This document shows, piece by piece, positions 27,560 through 35,015 of a stretch of 64,000 bases of DNA. The stretch's first letter is position 1, and each line of letters opens with the position of its first letter. The translations under genes were made by a program, and so were the position numbers. Under the pieces are notes generated by a model. The model had not been told where the DNA came from. It made no database searches and saw nothing but the letters and a program-made list of their open reading frames with translations. The stretch covers positions 1-64,000 of the forward strand of contig JBCBET010000008.1 of the NCBI GenBank assembly GCA_038528385.1, read 5' to 3'. This stretch comes from Shimia_B sp038528385 (GTDB lineage: Bacteria; Pseudomonadota; Alphaproteobacteria; Rhodobacterales; Rhodobacteraceae).

Positions 27560-27603
27560 GGTGTCATCTAACATTCAAAATACCGCGTGGCTGCGCTACC
27601 CAC

Positions 27604-27628
27604 GGAACAGAACCTGCTTGCGCGCGTT
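27604..27628 (+). promoter_or_regulatory. EcfG-type promoter for phyR
   Basis: GGAAC (27604-27608), a 16-base spacer and CGTT (27625-27628) match the EcfG promoter consensus GGAAC-N16/17-CGTT exactly. It lies about 38 bases before the chosen phyR start. It overlaps a second EcfG-type promoter on the other strand. Confidence 0.8.
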
Positions 27629-27635
27629 TTGTTCC
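27611..27635 (-). promoter_or_regulatory. EcfG-type promoter for nepR-ecfG
   Basis: On the minus strand GGAAC (27635-27631), 16 bases and GGTT (27614-27611) fit the EcfG consensus with one change in the -10 box. It points to nepR and ecfG, whose first ATG is about 50 bases away. The two promoters occupy the same ~32 bases, with each -10 box lying next to or inside the other's spacer. Confidence 0.72.
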
Positions 27636-27666
27636 ATCTGAATTCAGAATTATGAAAGCCGGCACC

Positions 27667-28476
27667 ATGAACACCCCAACAGCCGAGGACATCTCGGCAA
27701 CGATCGCGCGGAACCTTCCTTACCTCCGGAGGTATGCGCGGGCTTTGACCGGTTCGCAGGCTTCCGGAGATACCTACGCCGTTGCAGCGCTCGAAGCGGT
27801 GTTGGAGCGCCCGTCGATCTTCGATCACACGCTCGATAGCAAAGTGGCCCTTTTCCGCGTCTTCCACAGCATCTGGCAAAGCAGCGGCGCGACGCTCGAG
27901 GGGGAGGAGAGCGGGCTGCGTGCCAAAGCGCAGGAGCACCTTTCGCGGCTCACCTCCGACACGCGCGAGGCGCTGCTGCTTTACACGATCGAAGAAATGG
28001 GGGCCGAGGACGTCGCCAGCGTGCTCGACATTTCCCGCGCCGAAGCGCAGGAATTGCTCGAAATCGCCTATGTGGAGATGTCGAAGGGCCTCACCGGGTC
28101 GATCATGATCATCGAGGACGAGGCGATCATCGCGCTCGACCTCGAGGCCATCATTACGGAGATGGGGCACAAGGCGACCGGCGTGGCGCGTACGGAAACG
28201 GGCGCCATCGACCTCTTCCACCGGGAACGGCCCGATCTGATCCTGTCCGATATCCACCTCGCGGATGGCTCGTCCGGCATTGACGCGGTGCGCCAGATCC
28301 TGGCTGACGCCGGCGATATCCCCGTGATCTTCATCACGGCCTATCCCGAGCGGCTGCTGACGGGGCAGGGCCCTGAGCCCGCCTTCCTGATCACAAAGCC
28401 TTACACGGAGGATCAGGTGCGCTCGGCCATCAGCCAGGCGATGTTCTTCTCGTCCACGGAGACGCTAAAGGCCTGA
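27667..28476 (+). CDS. phyR: response regulator PhyR (sigma-like domain plus receiver)
   Basis: 269 residues. The N-terminal half imitates an ECF sigma factor (LPYLRRYARALTGSQASGD, then a sigma-4-like ISRAEAQELLEIAY). The C-terminal half is a receiver with acidic residues in IIEDEAII, the phospho-Asp in LILSDIHLADGSSG, the Thr of FITAYP and the Lys of ITKPYTEDQ. When phosphorylated it takes NepR away from EcfG. The ATG at 27667 gives the usual N-terminus length; 27652 is an alternative and neither has a strong ribosome site. It is divergent from nepR-ecfG and meets the GAF kinase gene tail to tail 2 bases on. Confidence 0.93.
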   Translation: MNTPTAEDISATIARNLPYLRRYARALTGSQASGDTYAVAALEAVLERPSIFDHTLDSKVALFRVFHSIWQSSGATLEGEESGLRAKAQEHLSRLTSDTREALLLYTIEEMGAEDVASVLDISRAEAQELLEIAYVEMSKGLTGSIMIIEDEAIIALDLEAIITEMGHKATGVARTETGAIDLFHRERPDLILSDIHLADGSSGIDAVRQILADAGDIPVIFITAYPERLLTGQGPEPAFLITKPYTEDQVRSAISQAMFFSSTETLKA

Positions 28477-28478
28477 CC

Positions 28479-29636
28479 CTAGTGCGAAAGAGCGTCGAGC
28501 GGGATCGTGATGTGGATATTGTAGAGATCTGCGTCACGGTGCGATTCGATGCGCCCGCCGAGTTGGTGGGAGATTGCCATTTCCATGAGCCGGGAGCCGA
28601 AGCCCGTGCCGGTCGGCACCGGGCGCTCGGGCGAGAGCGCCGCCTGCTCCTGCCAGTGGATATGCACCGCGTCGCTCTCCACGCGCCATGAAACCGACAC
28701 CCGGCCGTCCAACGCACCGAGCGCACCGTATTTCGCGGCGTTCGTGGCCACCTCATGGAGCGCGAGCGCCATGTAGACGACGGATCTCTCCCCCACATTC
28801 ACGTGCGGCCCGCCGAGGCTGAGATGGCCGGACGGCCCGGCGAGGTGGGCCGCCAACAGCCGTTGCATGAGCGCGCCGAGATCGGTGCTGGCCACCCGCA
28901 CCCGATCCGCGGCCACGACGGGCACGATGAGCTGGTGCGCGTCATTGAGCGCGCTGATCCGCTGGCCGAGGCTTTCGGCCAGTTCTAGGGGCGTGTTTGC
29001 GCGGCGACTGTCGATGCGGACCATCCCGTTGATCATCGAAAAGAGGTTTTTGATCCTGTGTGACATCTCGTCGAGCACGAGCTCGCGCTGGGCGACCGTG
29101 GCGCGCAGAGCAAGCTCCGCTTCCACGACTTTCGCCAGGTCCTTGAGGGTAGCGAGGTCTTCGTCGGTCCAATGGCGAGGCTTGTGGTCGATCGCGCAAA
29201 AGGAGCCGAGGACGCTGCCATCGGGCGCGCAGATCGGCACGCCCGCATAGGCCGCGACATCCAGATCGGTGATCGCCGCATGCCCTTCGAGCCCCGCGTG
29301 ATTGGCGGTGTCGTTGACGATGAATGGCTCGCCCGCATCGACCACGAAGCGGCACATGGATTGATCAAGCCGCGTGCCTCGATCCTCCGCGACAGAGCCC
29401 ACAAGCCCATGCTGCGCCTTGAAGAATTGCCGGGCCTCGTCGACGAAGGAGACCAGGGCAACCGGCGTTTCGAGGATACGGGCGGCAAGGCGGGCCGTGC
29501 GGTCGAAATCCTCCGTCGCCGGAGAATCCATCATCCCGCTTCGCGCCAGCGATGCGAGGCGTATGGGGTTGGCGACCCCTTTGCTCTGGACGGAACCCAA
29601 ATCCGCCTGGCCACATGTTCCTGCGCCGTCCTTCAT
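28479..29636 (-). CDS. GAF-domain HWE-family histidine kinase
   Basis: 385 residues, soluble. A GAF domain (about 40-170: ILETPVALVSFVDEARQFFK, CRFVVDAGEPFIVND, VPICAPDGSVLGSFCAID) precedes an HWE-type kinase core with the His in LDEMSHRIKNLFSMI (~192) and the N-box ALHEVATNAAKYGALG. HWE and HisKA_2 kinases are the usual PhyR partners, and this gene is convergent with phyR. It is therefore a second candidate input to the stress circuit, sensing a cytoplasmic signal (inferred). GAGG lies 5 bases before ATG 29636; no EcfG-type promoter was found upstream. Confidence 0.85.
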   Translation of the reverse strand: MKDGAGTCGQADLGSVQSKGVANPIRLASLARSGMMDSPATEDFDRTARLAARILETPVALVSFVDEARQFFKAQHGLVGSVAEDRGTRLDQSMCRFVVDAGEPFIVNDTANHAGLEGHAAITDLDVAAYAGVPICAPDGSVLGSFCAIDHKPRHWTDEDLATLKDLAKVVEAELALRATVAQRELVLDEMSHRIKNLFSMINGMVRIDSRRANTPLELAESLGQRISALNDAHQLIVPVVAADRVRVASTDLGALMQRLLAAHLAGPSGHLSLGGPHVNVGERSVVYMALALHEVATNAAKYGALGALDGRVSVSWRVESDAVHIHWQEQAALSPERPVPTGTGFGSRLMEMAISHQLGGRIESHRDADLYNIHITIPLDALSH

Positions 29637-29809
29637 GAAGGCCTCGCTACGCTAGTGCACCCGGAACCTAAAGATCAGTCTCGGAATGGCATCATGTTTT
29701 TGCGGAACATTTGATGAGTATACATCATAACGCATGCGGTTGCCAGTGCCCTATGACGTACAAGCCGCGAAATCACTTCGCTGCGCGCGCGGGCGCTCGT
29801 CGCCGCCGC

Positions 29810-30253
29810 TTACTCAGCCGGGGCAGGTCCGAGGCCGGTGCTTGAATAGCCCAGTCGACGCAGCGCGTGCTCGACGTCGGTCGAGCTGAACGGGCGCATC
29901 AGAAATGCGCTGAAATGGCCCGCTTCCACATCGCCCCGCCCGTCGATCAGGATAAGCTTGATCTGCCGCGCGTGGAGTCCTGAAAAGAACGCCCGCGCAA
30001 GGTCTTCGGCGGTCTCGAGGCCGAAGATCACGATCTCGCAACCCGCGGGCATGCCATCCAGGAGGGAGCCGCTCTCTTGCGCGGGCGCGCGCTCAGCTGG
30101 CAGGGCGCGCCACACGCCCACGGGCCCGAGACCGAAGTCCTCGACCGCCTCGCTCAGGTCCGACGCCTCGACCATGTTGCGCGTGATGATGAGCGTTCTG
30201 GCGCCCGCGAGGATCGGATCGCTTTCCAATGAATGCTCCAAAGCATGAAACAT
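29810..30253 (-). CDS. degenerate receiver-like protein
   Basis: 147 residues from ATG 30253 (MFHALEHSLESDPI). The pattern of strands and helices (TLIITRNMVEASDLSEAVED, CEIVIFGLETAEDL, IKLILIDGRGDV, FLMRPFSSTDVEHAL) looks like a CheY fold, including the last strand and helix where receivers have K-P-F; here Lys is replaced by Arg and no acidic phosphorylation pocket is evident. It may be a phosphorylation-independent receiver or pseudo-receiver. It is divergent from the Crp/Fnr-type regulator gene. Function unknown. Confidence 0.6.
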   Translation of the reverse strand: MFHALEHSLESDPILAGARTLIITRNMVEASDLSEAVEDFGLGPVGVWRALPAERAPAQESGSLLDGMPAGCEIVIFGLETAEDLARAFFSGLHARQIKLILIDGRGDVEAGHFSAFLMRPFSSTDVEHALRRLGYSSTGLGPAPAE

Positions 30254-30367
30254 CCACGGGGTTTGCGCAGTTAACCCTGTGAGCCGCATTAAACTGAGAC
30301 ATAGCGGCCTTCACTTTGCGAGGTCTGGTCCCACCTCTGCTCATCGCCCGCCCTTGCGGGTCCCAAA

Positions 30368-30382
30368 GCCGCATGTTGCGGC
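30368..30382 (+). promoter_or_regulatory. 5' leader hairpin next to ribosome site of Crp/Fnr gene
   Basis: GCCGCA and TGCGGC form a perfect 6-bp stem around TGT, ending immediately before the ribosome-binding purines GGAAGGAGA of the downstream regulator gene. A second small hairpin (CCCGC-CCTT-GCGGG) lies just upstream. They could affect translation start; this is only inferred. Confidence 0.3.
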
Positions 30383-30397
30383 GGAAGGAGAACAGAT

Positions 30398-31057
30398 ATG
30401 ACGCGCGCAGAATTCCAACGCATCCAGAACATTCCCGGTGAGGAGCGCATCGCCCGACCCGGAGAAGTGATCCTGCGGGAGGACGACACCTCCTCGCGCA
30501 TGTTCCTCGTGCTCGAGGGCATGGGGTTGCGCTACAAGACCTTGGCCGATGGCAGCCGCCAGGTGGTGGGCTTCATGTTCCCGGGTGACTTCGTGGGCCT
30601 TCAGGCGGGCTTCGCCGAGAAGATGAGCCACGCCATCGAGGCCACCACGAAGATGCGGTTCCGGACCCTGAAGACCCAGGAGCTCGAGAGCATTTTCGAG
30701 GATGATCCCCAGCGTGCAATCGCCATCACGCGTCTGGCCGTGGAGGAGGAGAGCGCCCTCGGGGAGGCCCTCGCCACCGTCGGGCAGCGGGAAGCCATCG
30801 CGCGCCTGGCCTGGCTCTTCTGCAAGATCCACGACCGCCTGACCACGCTGGGGCTCGACGATGCCGACGGCCTGCCCTTGCCCTACCGGCAGCAGGACGT
30901 GGCCGACGCGCTCGGGCTTTCCTTGGTGCACACCAACAAGACGCTCGCGAAACTCAAGCGCGACGACATCGCGAGTTGGTCGGGGCGCACGCTCCACATC
31001 AAGGATTTCGACCGGCTCCAGGGCCTCTTGGACGGCGAGGACGCGCGCGCCGCCTGA
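30398..31057 (+). CDS. Crp/Fnr-family transcriptional regulator
   Basis: 219 residues. A cyclic-nucleotide-type beta-roll (ARPGEVILREDDTSSRMFLV, GFMFPGDFVGLQAG) is followed by a dimer helix and a winged helix-turn-helix (YRQQDVADALGLSLVHTNKTLAKL). There is no Cys cluster of the Fnr iron-sulfur type, so it is not an oxygen sensor of that kind. The usual cAMP pocket signature is not obvious either. A good ribosome site GGAAGGAGA precedes ATG 30398. The target genes are not evident from position. Confidence 0.85.
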   Translation: MTRAEFQRIQNIPGEERIARPGEVILREDDTSSRMFLVLEGMGLRYKTLADGSRQVVGFMFPGDFVGLQAGFAEKMSHAIEATTKMRFRTLKTQELESIFEDDPQRAIAITRLAVEEESALGEALATVGQREAIARLAWLFCKIHDRLTTLGLDDADGLPLPYRQQDVADALGLSLVHTNKTLAKLKRDDIASWSGRTLHIKDFDRLQGLLDGEDARAA

Positions 31058-31185
31058 TGCCATCTACGGTCGCGGGGACGGCGGACGCGGCGCTGGCATG
31101 CCCTCGCCGCTGGCGACGTGCGCCACCTTCTGCTTCCCGACGGATACGGACCGCGTTAGCGTCCCCGCCAAACGGAGGCTTAACC

Positions 31186-31947
31186 ATGGCAGAACTCGCT
31201 GGAAAAAGCGTCGTCATCACGGGAGCGAGTCGAGGGATCGGCGAAGCGACCGCGCGGCATCTCGCAGCCCAGGGCGCGAAGGTCGTGCTCGCGGCACGCT
31301 CCGAAGGCGCGATCGAAGACATCGCGCAGGACATTCGCGAGGCGGGCGGGATCGCCCTTGCCCATGCCTGCGACGTGGCCGACCGGGGGGCGGTCGAGGA
31401 CCTCATCGGGGCGGCCGTGGCGGCCCATGGCGGGCTCGATGTCCTCGTCAATAACGCCGGTCTGATCGAACCCATCGCGCGGCTCGATGAGAGCGACCCC
31501 GACGCCTGGTCAACCGTCGTCGATGTGAACCTGAAGGGCGTCTATTACGGCATGCGCTACGCCGTCCCGGCCATGGCGGGGGCGGGAACCATCATCAACA
31601 TCTCCTCCGGCGCCGCCACGGGGGCGCTGGAAGGATGGTCCCACTACTGCGCCACGAAGGCCGCCGTCCTCTCCCTCACCAGATGCGGGCACAAGGAATT
31701 CGGCGACAAGGGCATCACTGTCGTGGGTCTTTCACCCGGAACGGTCGCCACCGAGATGCAGGTGCAGATCAAGGCGTCCGGGATCAACCCGGTGAGCCGG
31801 CTCGACCCCGACGCGCACATCCCGCCCGACTGGGTGGCGCGGGCCATCGCCTATCTTTGCGGACCGGCCGGGGCGCAGCATGCGGGCGGAGATTTTTCCC
31901 TGAAGACCGAGGAAGGCCGCGCCGCCCTCGATCTGCCGGCACCCTAG
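31186..31947 (+). CDS. short-chain dehydrogenase/reductase
   Basis: 253 residues of the classical SDR family. Cofactor motif VVITGASRGIGEATARHLAA, NNAG as VLVNNAGLIEP, a Ser in NISSGAATGALEGW and the catalytic Tyr/Lys in HYCATKAAVLS. The position after the first beta strand gives no acidic residue decisive for NAD over NADP. The ATG at 31186 has GGAGG 7 bases upstream. It precedes the nitrile hydratase genes on the same strand by about 40 bases. The substrate is unknown. Confidence 0.87.
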   Translation: MAELAGKSVVITGASRGIGEATARHLAAQGAKVVLAARSEGAIEDIAQDIREAGGIALAHACDVADRGAVEDLIGAAVAAHGGLDVLVNNAGLIEPIARLDESDPDAWSTVVDVNLKGVYYGMRYAVPAMAGAGTIINISSGAATGALEGWSHYCATKAAVLSLTRCGHKEFGDKGITVVGLSPGTVATEMQVQIKASGINPVSRLDPDAHIPPDWVARAIAYLCGPAGAQHAGGDFSLKTEEGRAALDLPAP

Positions 31948-31988
31948 AAGGGGCTTGTCAGCGCGGATGTCGCCGGTGACACTGGGCC

Positions 31989-32597
31989 ATGCATGACGCG
32001 GCACACCCCAAAAGCGAGCTGAGCGATATCGAGGCGCGGGTGAAGGCGCTCGAAACCATCCTCGTCGAAAAGGGCCTCGTCGATCCCGCCGCCATCGACG
32101 CCATCATCGAAACCTACGCGGAGCGTGTGGGCCCGCAGAACGGCGCCACCGTCGTCGCGCGCGCCTGGTGCGACGCCGACTTCGCCGAGGCCTTGCGCAC
32201 CGACGCCACGGCGGCGATCGCGAGCATGGGTTTCGAGGGGCGACAGGCCGAGCATATGGAGGTGCTCTGGAACGGCAGCGGCGTCCACAACATGGTCGTG
32301 TGCACGCTCTGCTCCTGTTACCCTTGAGCCGTGCTCGGCCTGCCGCCGGTTTGGTACAAATCCCCACCCTACCGCGCCCGCGCCGTGGCGGAGCCGCGCG
32401 CCGTGCTCGCCGATTTCGGCGTGAGCCTGCCGGAGGAAACGCGCATTCGCGTGTGGGATTCCACGGCGGAGGTCCGCTACCTCGTGATCCCCGAGCGTCC
32501 CGCCGGCACCGAGGGTTGGGATGCGGAGGCGCTCGCGCGGCTCGTGACCCGGGACGCGATGATCGGGACCGGCCTCGCGCTGGCACCGGACCCGTGA
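31989..32597 (+). pseudogene. nthA: nitrile hydratase alpha subunit (cobalt type), interrupted by in-frame TGA
   Basis: Reads as one frame of 203 codons with a single TGA at 32325-32327. The first 112 residues cover the N-terminal helix and the metal claw VCTLCSCYP; Thr in CTLCSC marks the cobalt-type enzyme. The next codon is TGA, where the family has Trp (CYPWPVLGLPPVWYK); the frame then continues AVLGLPPVWYKSPPYRARAV, IRVWDSTAEVRYLVIPERPA and TRDAMIG, an intact C-terminus. One TGG-to-TGA change explains it. The rest of the operon is intact, so the change may be recent, or a sequencing error, or read through. Confidence 0.85.
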
Positions 32598-33256
32598 TCG
32601 GGCCGCAGGACCTCGGCGGGCGCGCGGGGTTCGGGACCGTGCTGCCCGAGGCCGACGAACCCGTGTTCCACGCCGCTTGGGAGGCGCGGGTGCTCGGCCT
32701 CACGCTCACCGCGGGCGCGCTGGGCCACTGGACCCTCGATGAAAGCCGGCACGCCCGGGAGAGCCTGCCACCAGCAGTCTACCTGTCGGCCTCCTATTAC
32801 GACATCTGGCTGACCGCGCTCGAAGCGCTCCTGGAGCGTCACGGCGAGGTGAGCGCGCGGGAGCGTGCGTCCGGTCACGCCGAGGCGGAAGGGCGCCGCC
32901 GGGATCGGTGCCTTTCGGCCGGGGATGTGCCCGATATCTTGCGAAAAGGTGGGCCGGTGGATCGCCCGCCCGAGCATCCGCCGCGCTTTGCACCGGGCGA
33001 CCGCGTGCGCAACCGCCACGACCGGACCCCGGGCCACACCCGCCTCCCGGCTTACGCCATGGGGCGGGTTGGCACGGTCGTCGCCACGCGGGGCTGCCAT
33101 GTCTTCCCCGATGCCCATGCCCACGGCGTGTCCGCCGCGCCCGAATGGCTCCATGCCGTGGCTTTCGAGGCCCGCGAGCTTTGGGGAGAGGGCGCGGAGC
33201 ACGGGGCCGACGAGGTCGTCATCGACGCCTTCGAACCCTACCTCTCCCATGCTTGA
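32594..33256 (+). CDS. nthB: nitrile hydratase beta subunit
   Basis: 220 residues from a GTG start whose GTGA overlaps the alpha stop. Beta subunits typically show an N-terminal helical part (here QDLGGRAGFGTVLPEADEPV, ASYYDIWLTALEALLERHG) and a C-terminal SH3-like barrel (RFAPGDRVRNRHDRTPGHTR, YAMGRVGTVVATRGCHVFPD, ARELWGEGAEHGADEVVIDA). All are visible, so this subunit looks intact. With the alpha subunit it hydrates nitriles to amides. Because the alpha gene is interrupted, the complex may not form. Confidence 0.88.
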   Translation: MIGPQDLGGRAGFGTVLPEADEPVFHAAWEARVLGLTLTAGALGHWTLDESRHARESLPPAVYLSASYYDIWLTALEALLERHGEVSARERASGHAEAEGRRRDRCLSAGDVPDILRKGGPVDRPPEHPPRFAPGDRVRNRHDRTPGHTRLPAYAMGRVGTVVATRGCHVFPDAHAHGVSAAPEWLHAVAFEARELWGEGAEHGADEVVIDAFEPYLSHA

Positions 33257-33572
33257 GGCCGAACGCCCCTTCGACGCGCCCTGGCAGGCGCAGGCATTCG
33301 CTCTCGCCGTCGCGCTGCAGGAGGCGGGCGTGGTCTCCGCGGGCGACTGGGCCCGGACGCTCGGCGCCGCGCTCGCCGGGGAGACGCGCTCCGGCAACGA
33401 GGCCTACTGGAAGGCCTGGCTGCGCGCGCTCGAAGCCCTGCTCGGTGCCCGGGAAATCGCCGGCGGAGAGGAGATCTCCGGCCTGGCGGCGGCCTGGCAG
33501 GAGGCAGCGCGCGCCACGTCCTATGGAGAGGTGATCGCGCTCCCGCGCCGGGAGGCGGAAGGTCCACCATGA
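33249..33572 (+). CDS. nitrile hydratase accessory/activator protein
   Basis: 107 residues starting at ATG 33249, overlapping the end of the beta gene by 8 bases. The pattern PFDAPWQAQAFALAVALQEA, WARTLGAALAGE, YWKAWLRALEALL and EEISGLAAAWQEAARATSYG matches the small accessory proteins that resemble the beta-subunit N-terminus and help load metal into the alpha subunit. It is the last gene of the operon and converges on an SDR gene 10 bases on. Confidence 0.8.
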   Translation: MLEAERPFDAPWQAQAFALAVALQEAGVVSAGDWARTLGAALAGETRSGNEAYWKAWLRALEALLGAREIAGGEEISGLAAAWQEAARATSYGEVIALPRREAEGPP

Positions 33573-33582
33573 CCCGTACAGC

Positions 33583-34320
33583 TCAAAGCTTCGCCTCCGG
33601 CAGCTTCTCGTAGAGACCCTTCCGCAGGAGCCGCCCCACCGGACCCGGGGCGAGGACCCCGGCAGCGGCCATGAGCTTTGCCTTGCCGCCCGGGATGATC
33701 GTGCGCCGCCCCTGCGCCAGACCCTTGAGGATGATCTCCGCGGCGCGCGCGGGATCGAGGCGGGCGGCCACGGTTCTAGCGCTGTTATCCGGCGCGTAGC
33801 GCGCGGCGTGCTCGGTGGCGAGCGGCCCGGGATAGATCACCGCCGCCCGCTGGCCCCGCGGCAACGCCTTGTCGAGGGAGCGCGCGAAGCTCGCCAGCCC
33901 GTCCTTCGAGGCGGCATAGGACACCGCGCCGGGATAGCCCGTGAAACGCGAGAGCGAGGCCACGAAGGCATGGGTGGAGCCCTGAGCCAGGGCGCCCTCG
34001 GCGAGGAGATGGGCCGTGATGGCAAGCGGCGCGCGGAAATTGAGATCGAGGATGCGGGCGTGATGCTCCGGCGGAATGGCCTCGAACGGGCCCGTGCCCG
34101 AGATGCCCGCGGAGTGGATGATCAAATCGATCGGCCCGAGGGCGGCGATCCGCGCTGGCGCGTCCGCCCCCGTGAGATCGAGCGCCAGACCCGCCACCGG
34201 AAGCTCCGACAGCGCGGCCTCCGCGTGATCGACCGCGACGACCTCATGCCCGGCCGCCTGCGCCGCGAGGGCGAGCGCGCGCCCGAGCCCGTTCGCCCCG
34301 CCGGTGATGACCGTCCTCAT
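33583..34320 (-). CDS. short-chain dehydrogenase/reductase
   Basis: 245 residues. Starts MRTVITGGANGLGRALALAA (cofactor loop TGGANGLG), has HSAGISGTG in place of NNAG, a Ser in VASLSRFTGYPG and the catalytic YAASKDGLASFARSL. The start is fixed by the ATGA overlap (34317-34320) with the upstream SDR gene. Two SDR genes in tandem suggest a two-step oxidoreduction on related substrates. Substrate unknown. Confidence 0.83.
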   Translation of the reverse strand: MRTVITGGANGLGRALALAAQAAGHEVVAVDHAEAALSELPVAGLALDLTGADAPARIAALGPIDLIIHSAGISGTGPFEAIPPEHHARILDLNFRAPLAITAHLLAEGALAQGSTHAFVASLSRFTGYPGAVSYAASKDGLASFARSLDKALPRGQRAAVIYPGPLATEHAARYAPDNSARTVAARLDPARAAEIILKGLAQGRRTIIPGGKAKLMAAAGVLAPGPVGRLLRKGLYEKLPEAKL

Positions 34321-34991
34321 GGACGCCTCCCAAGGGCGCGGCGCAGCGTGTAGAGCGGGCCGAGGCGCGCGTTTCGGCCGCGGGCGATGCTCCCGGCGAT
34401 GCTGCGCGCCACGGTGGCGGGCGGCGTGAAGAAGCGGCGCGCCGCGATATCGCCGAGCCCCGCCTTGTCGTGCATGCCCGTCGCGGTGGGGCCGGGATGG
34501 ATCATGAGCACGCTCACGCGCCCCTCCCATTCCAGCGCAAGCGCGCGTGCCGCGCCGTCGAGCGCCGCCTTCGTGGCCGCGTAGACGCTGAAATCCGCGT
34601 GGGCGCCGCGCGCCGCCGTGGAGCCGATGAAGACCAGCGTACCGCCCGCAAGCTGCGGCAGGAGGCCCTGCGCCAATAGAAGCGGCGCAGTGGTGTTGAG
34701 CGCGATCATCTGCGCGATGTCGGTCGCGTCATGCGCCTCCGGCCGCGCCACCTTTCCCGCGCCGGCATTCAGGATGGCCACGTCCAGAGGCCCGGTGACC
34801 TGCGCGAGGAGCGCCTCGGGTCCGGTCGTCAGATCCTGGGACAGGTACGTGCACGCCGCCGGCAGGGCGGGGCGCACCTCCTCCTCCGGTCTGCGGCCCG
34901 TGGCGATGACCCGCCAGCCGGCCGCGGCGTAGTGCTCCGAGAGCGAGCGTCCGATGCCGTCCGAGGCGCCTGTGATGAGAATGCTGGGCAC
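34317..34991 (-). CDS. short-chain dehydrogenase/reductase
   Basis: 224 residues. Starts MPSILITGASDGIGRSLSEH, with LNAGAGKV in the NNAG position, FIGSTAARGAH and the catalytic YAATKAALDGAARAL. It lies 24 bases after the CaiB/BaiF gene on the same strand and overlaps the next SDR, so a CoA-transferase plus two SDRs form a likely operon. The reaction is unknown. Confidence 0.83.
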   Translation of the reverse strand: MPSILITGASDGIGRSLSEHYAAAGWRVIATGRRPEEEVRPALPAACTYLSQDLTTGPEALLAQVTGPLDVAILNAGAGKVARPEAHDATDIAQMIALNTTAPLLLAQGLLPQLAGGTLVFIGSTAARGAHADFSVYAATKAALDGAARALALEWEGRVSVLMIHPGPTATGMHDKAGLGDIAARRFFTPPATVARSIAGSIARGRNARLGPLYTLRRALGRRP

Positions 34992-35015
34992 GAGCGACCT
35001 TTCCCCGACGCGGCT

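Noticed and set aside
32325..32327. TGA in nitrile hydratase alpha read as selenocysteine
   Set aside because: The family residue is Trp, not Cys, and no bacterial SECIS-like hairpin was evident just after the codon.
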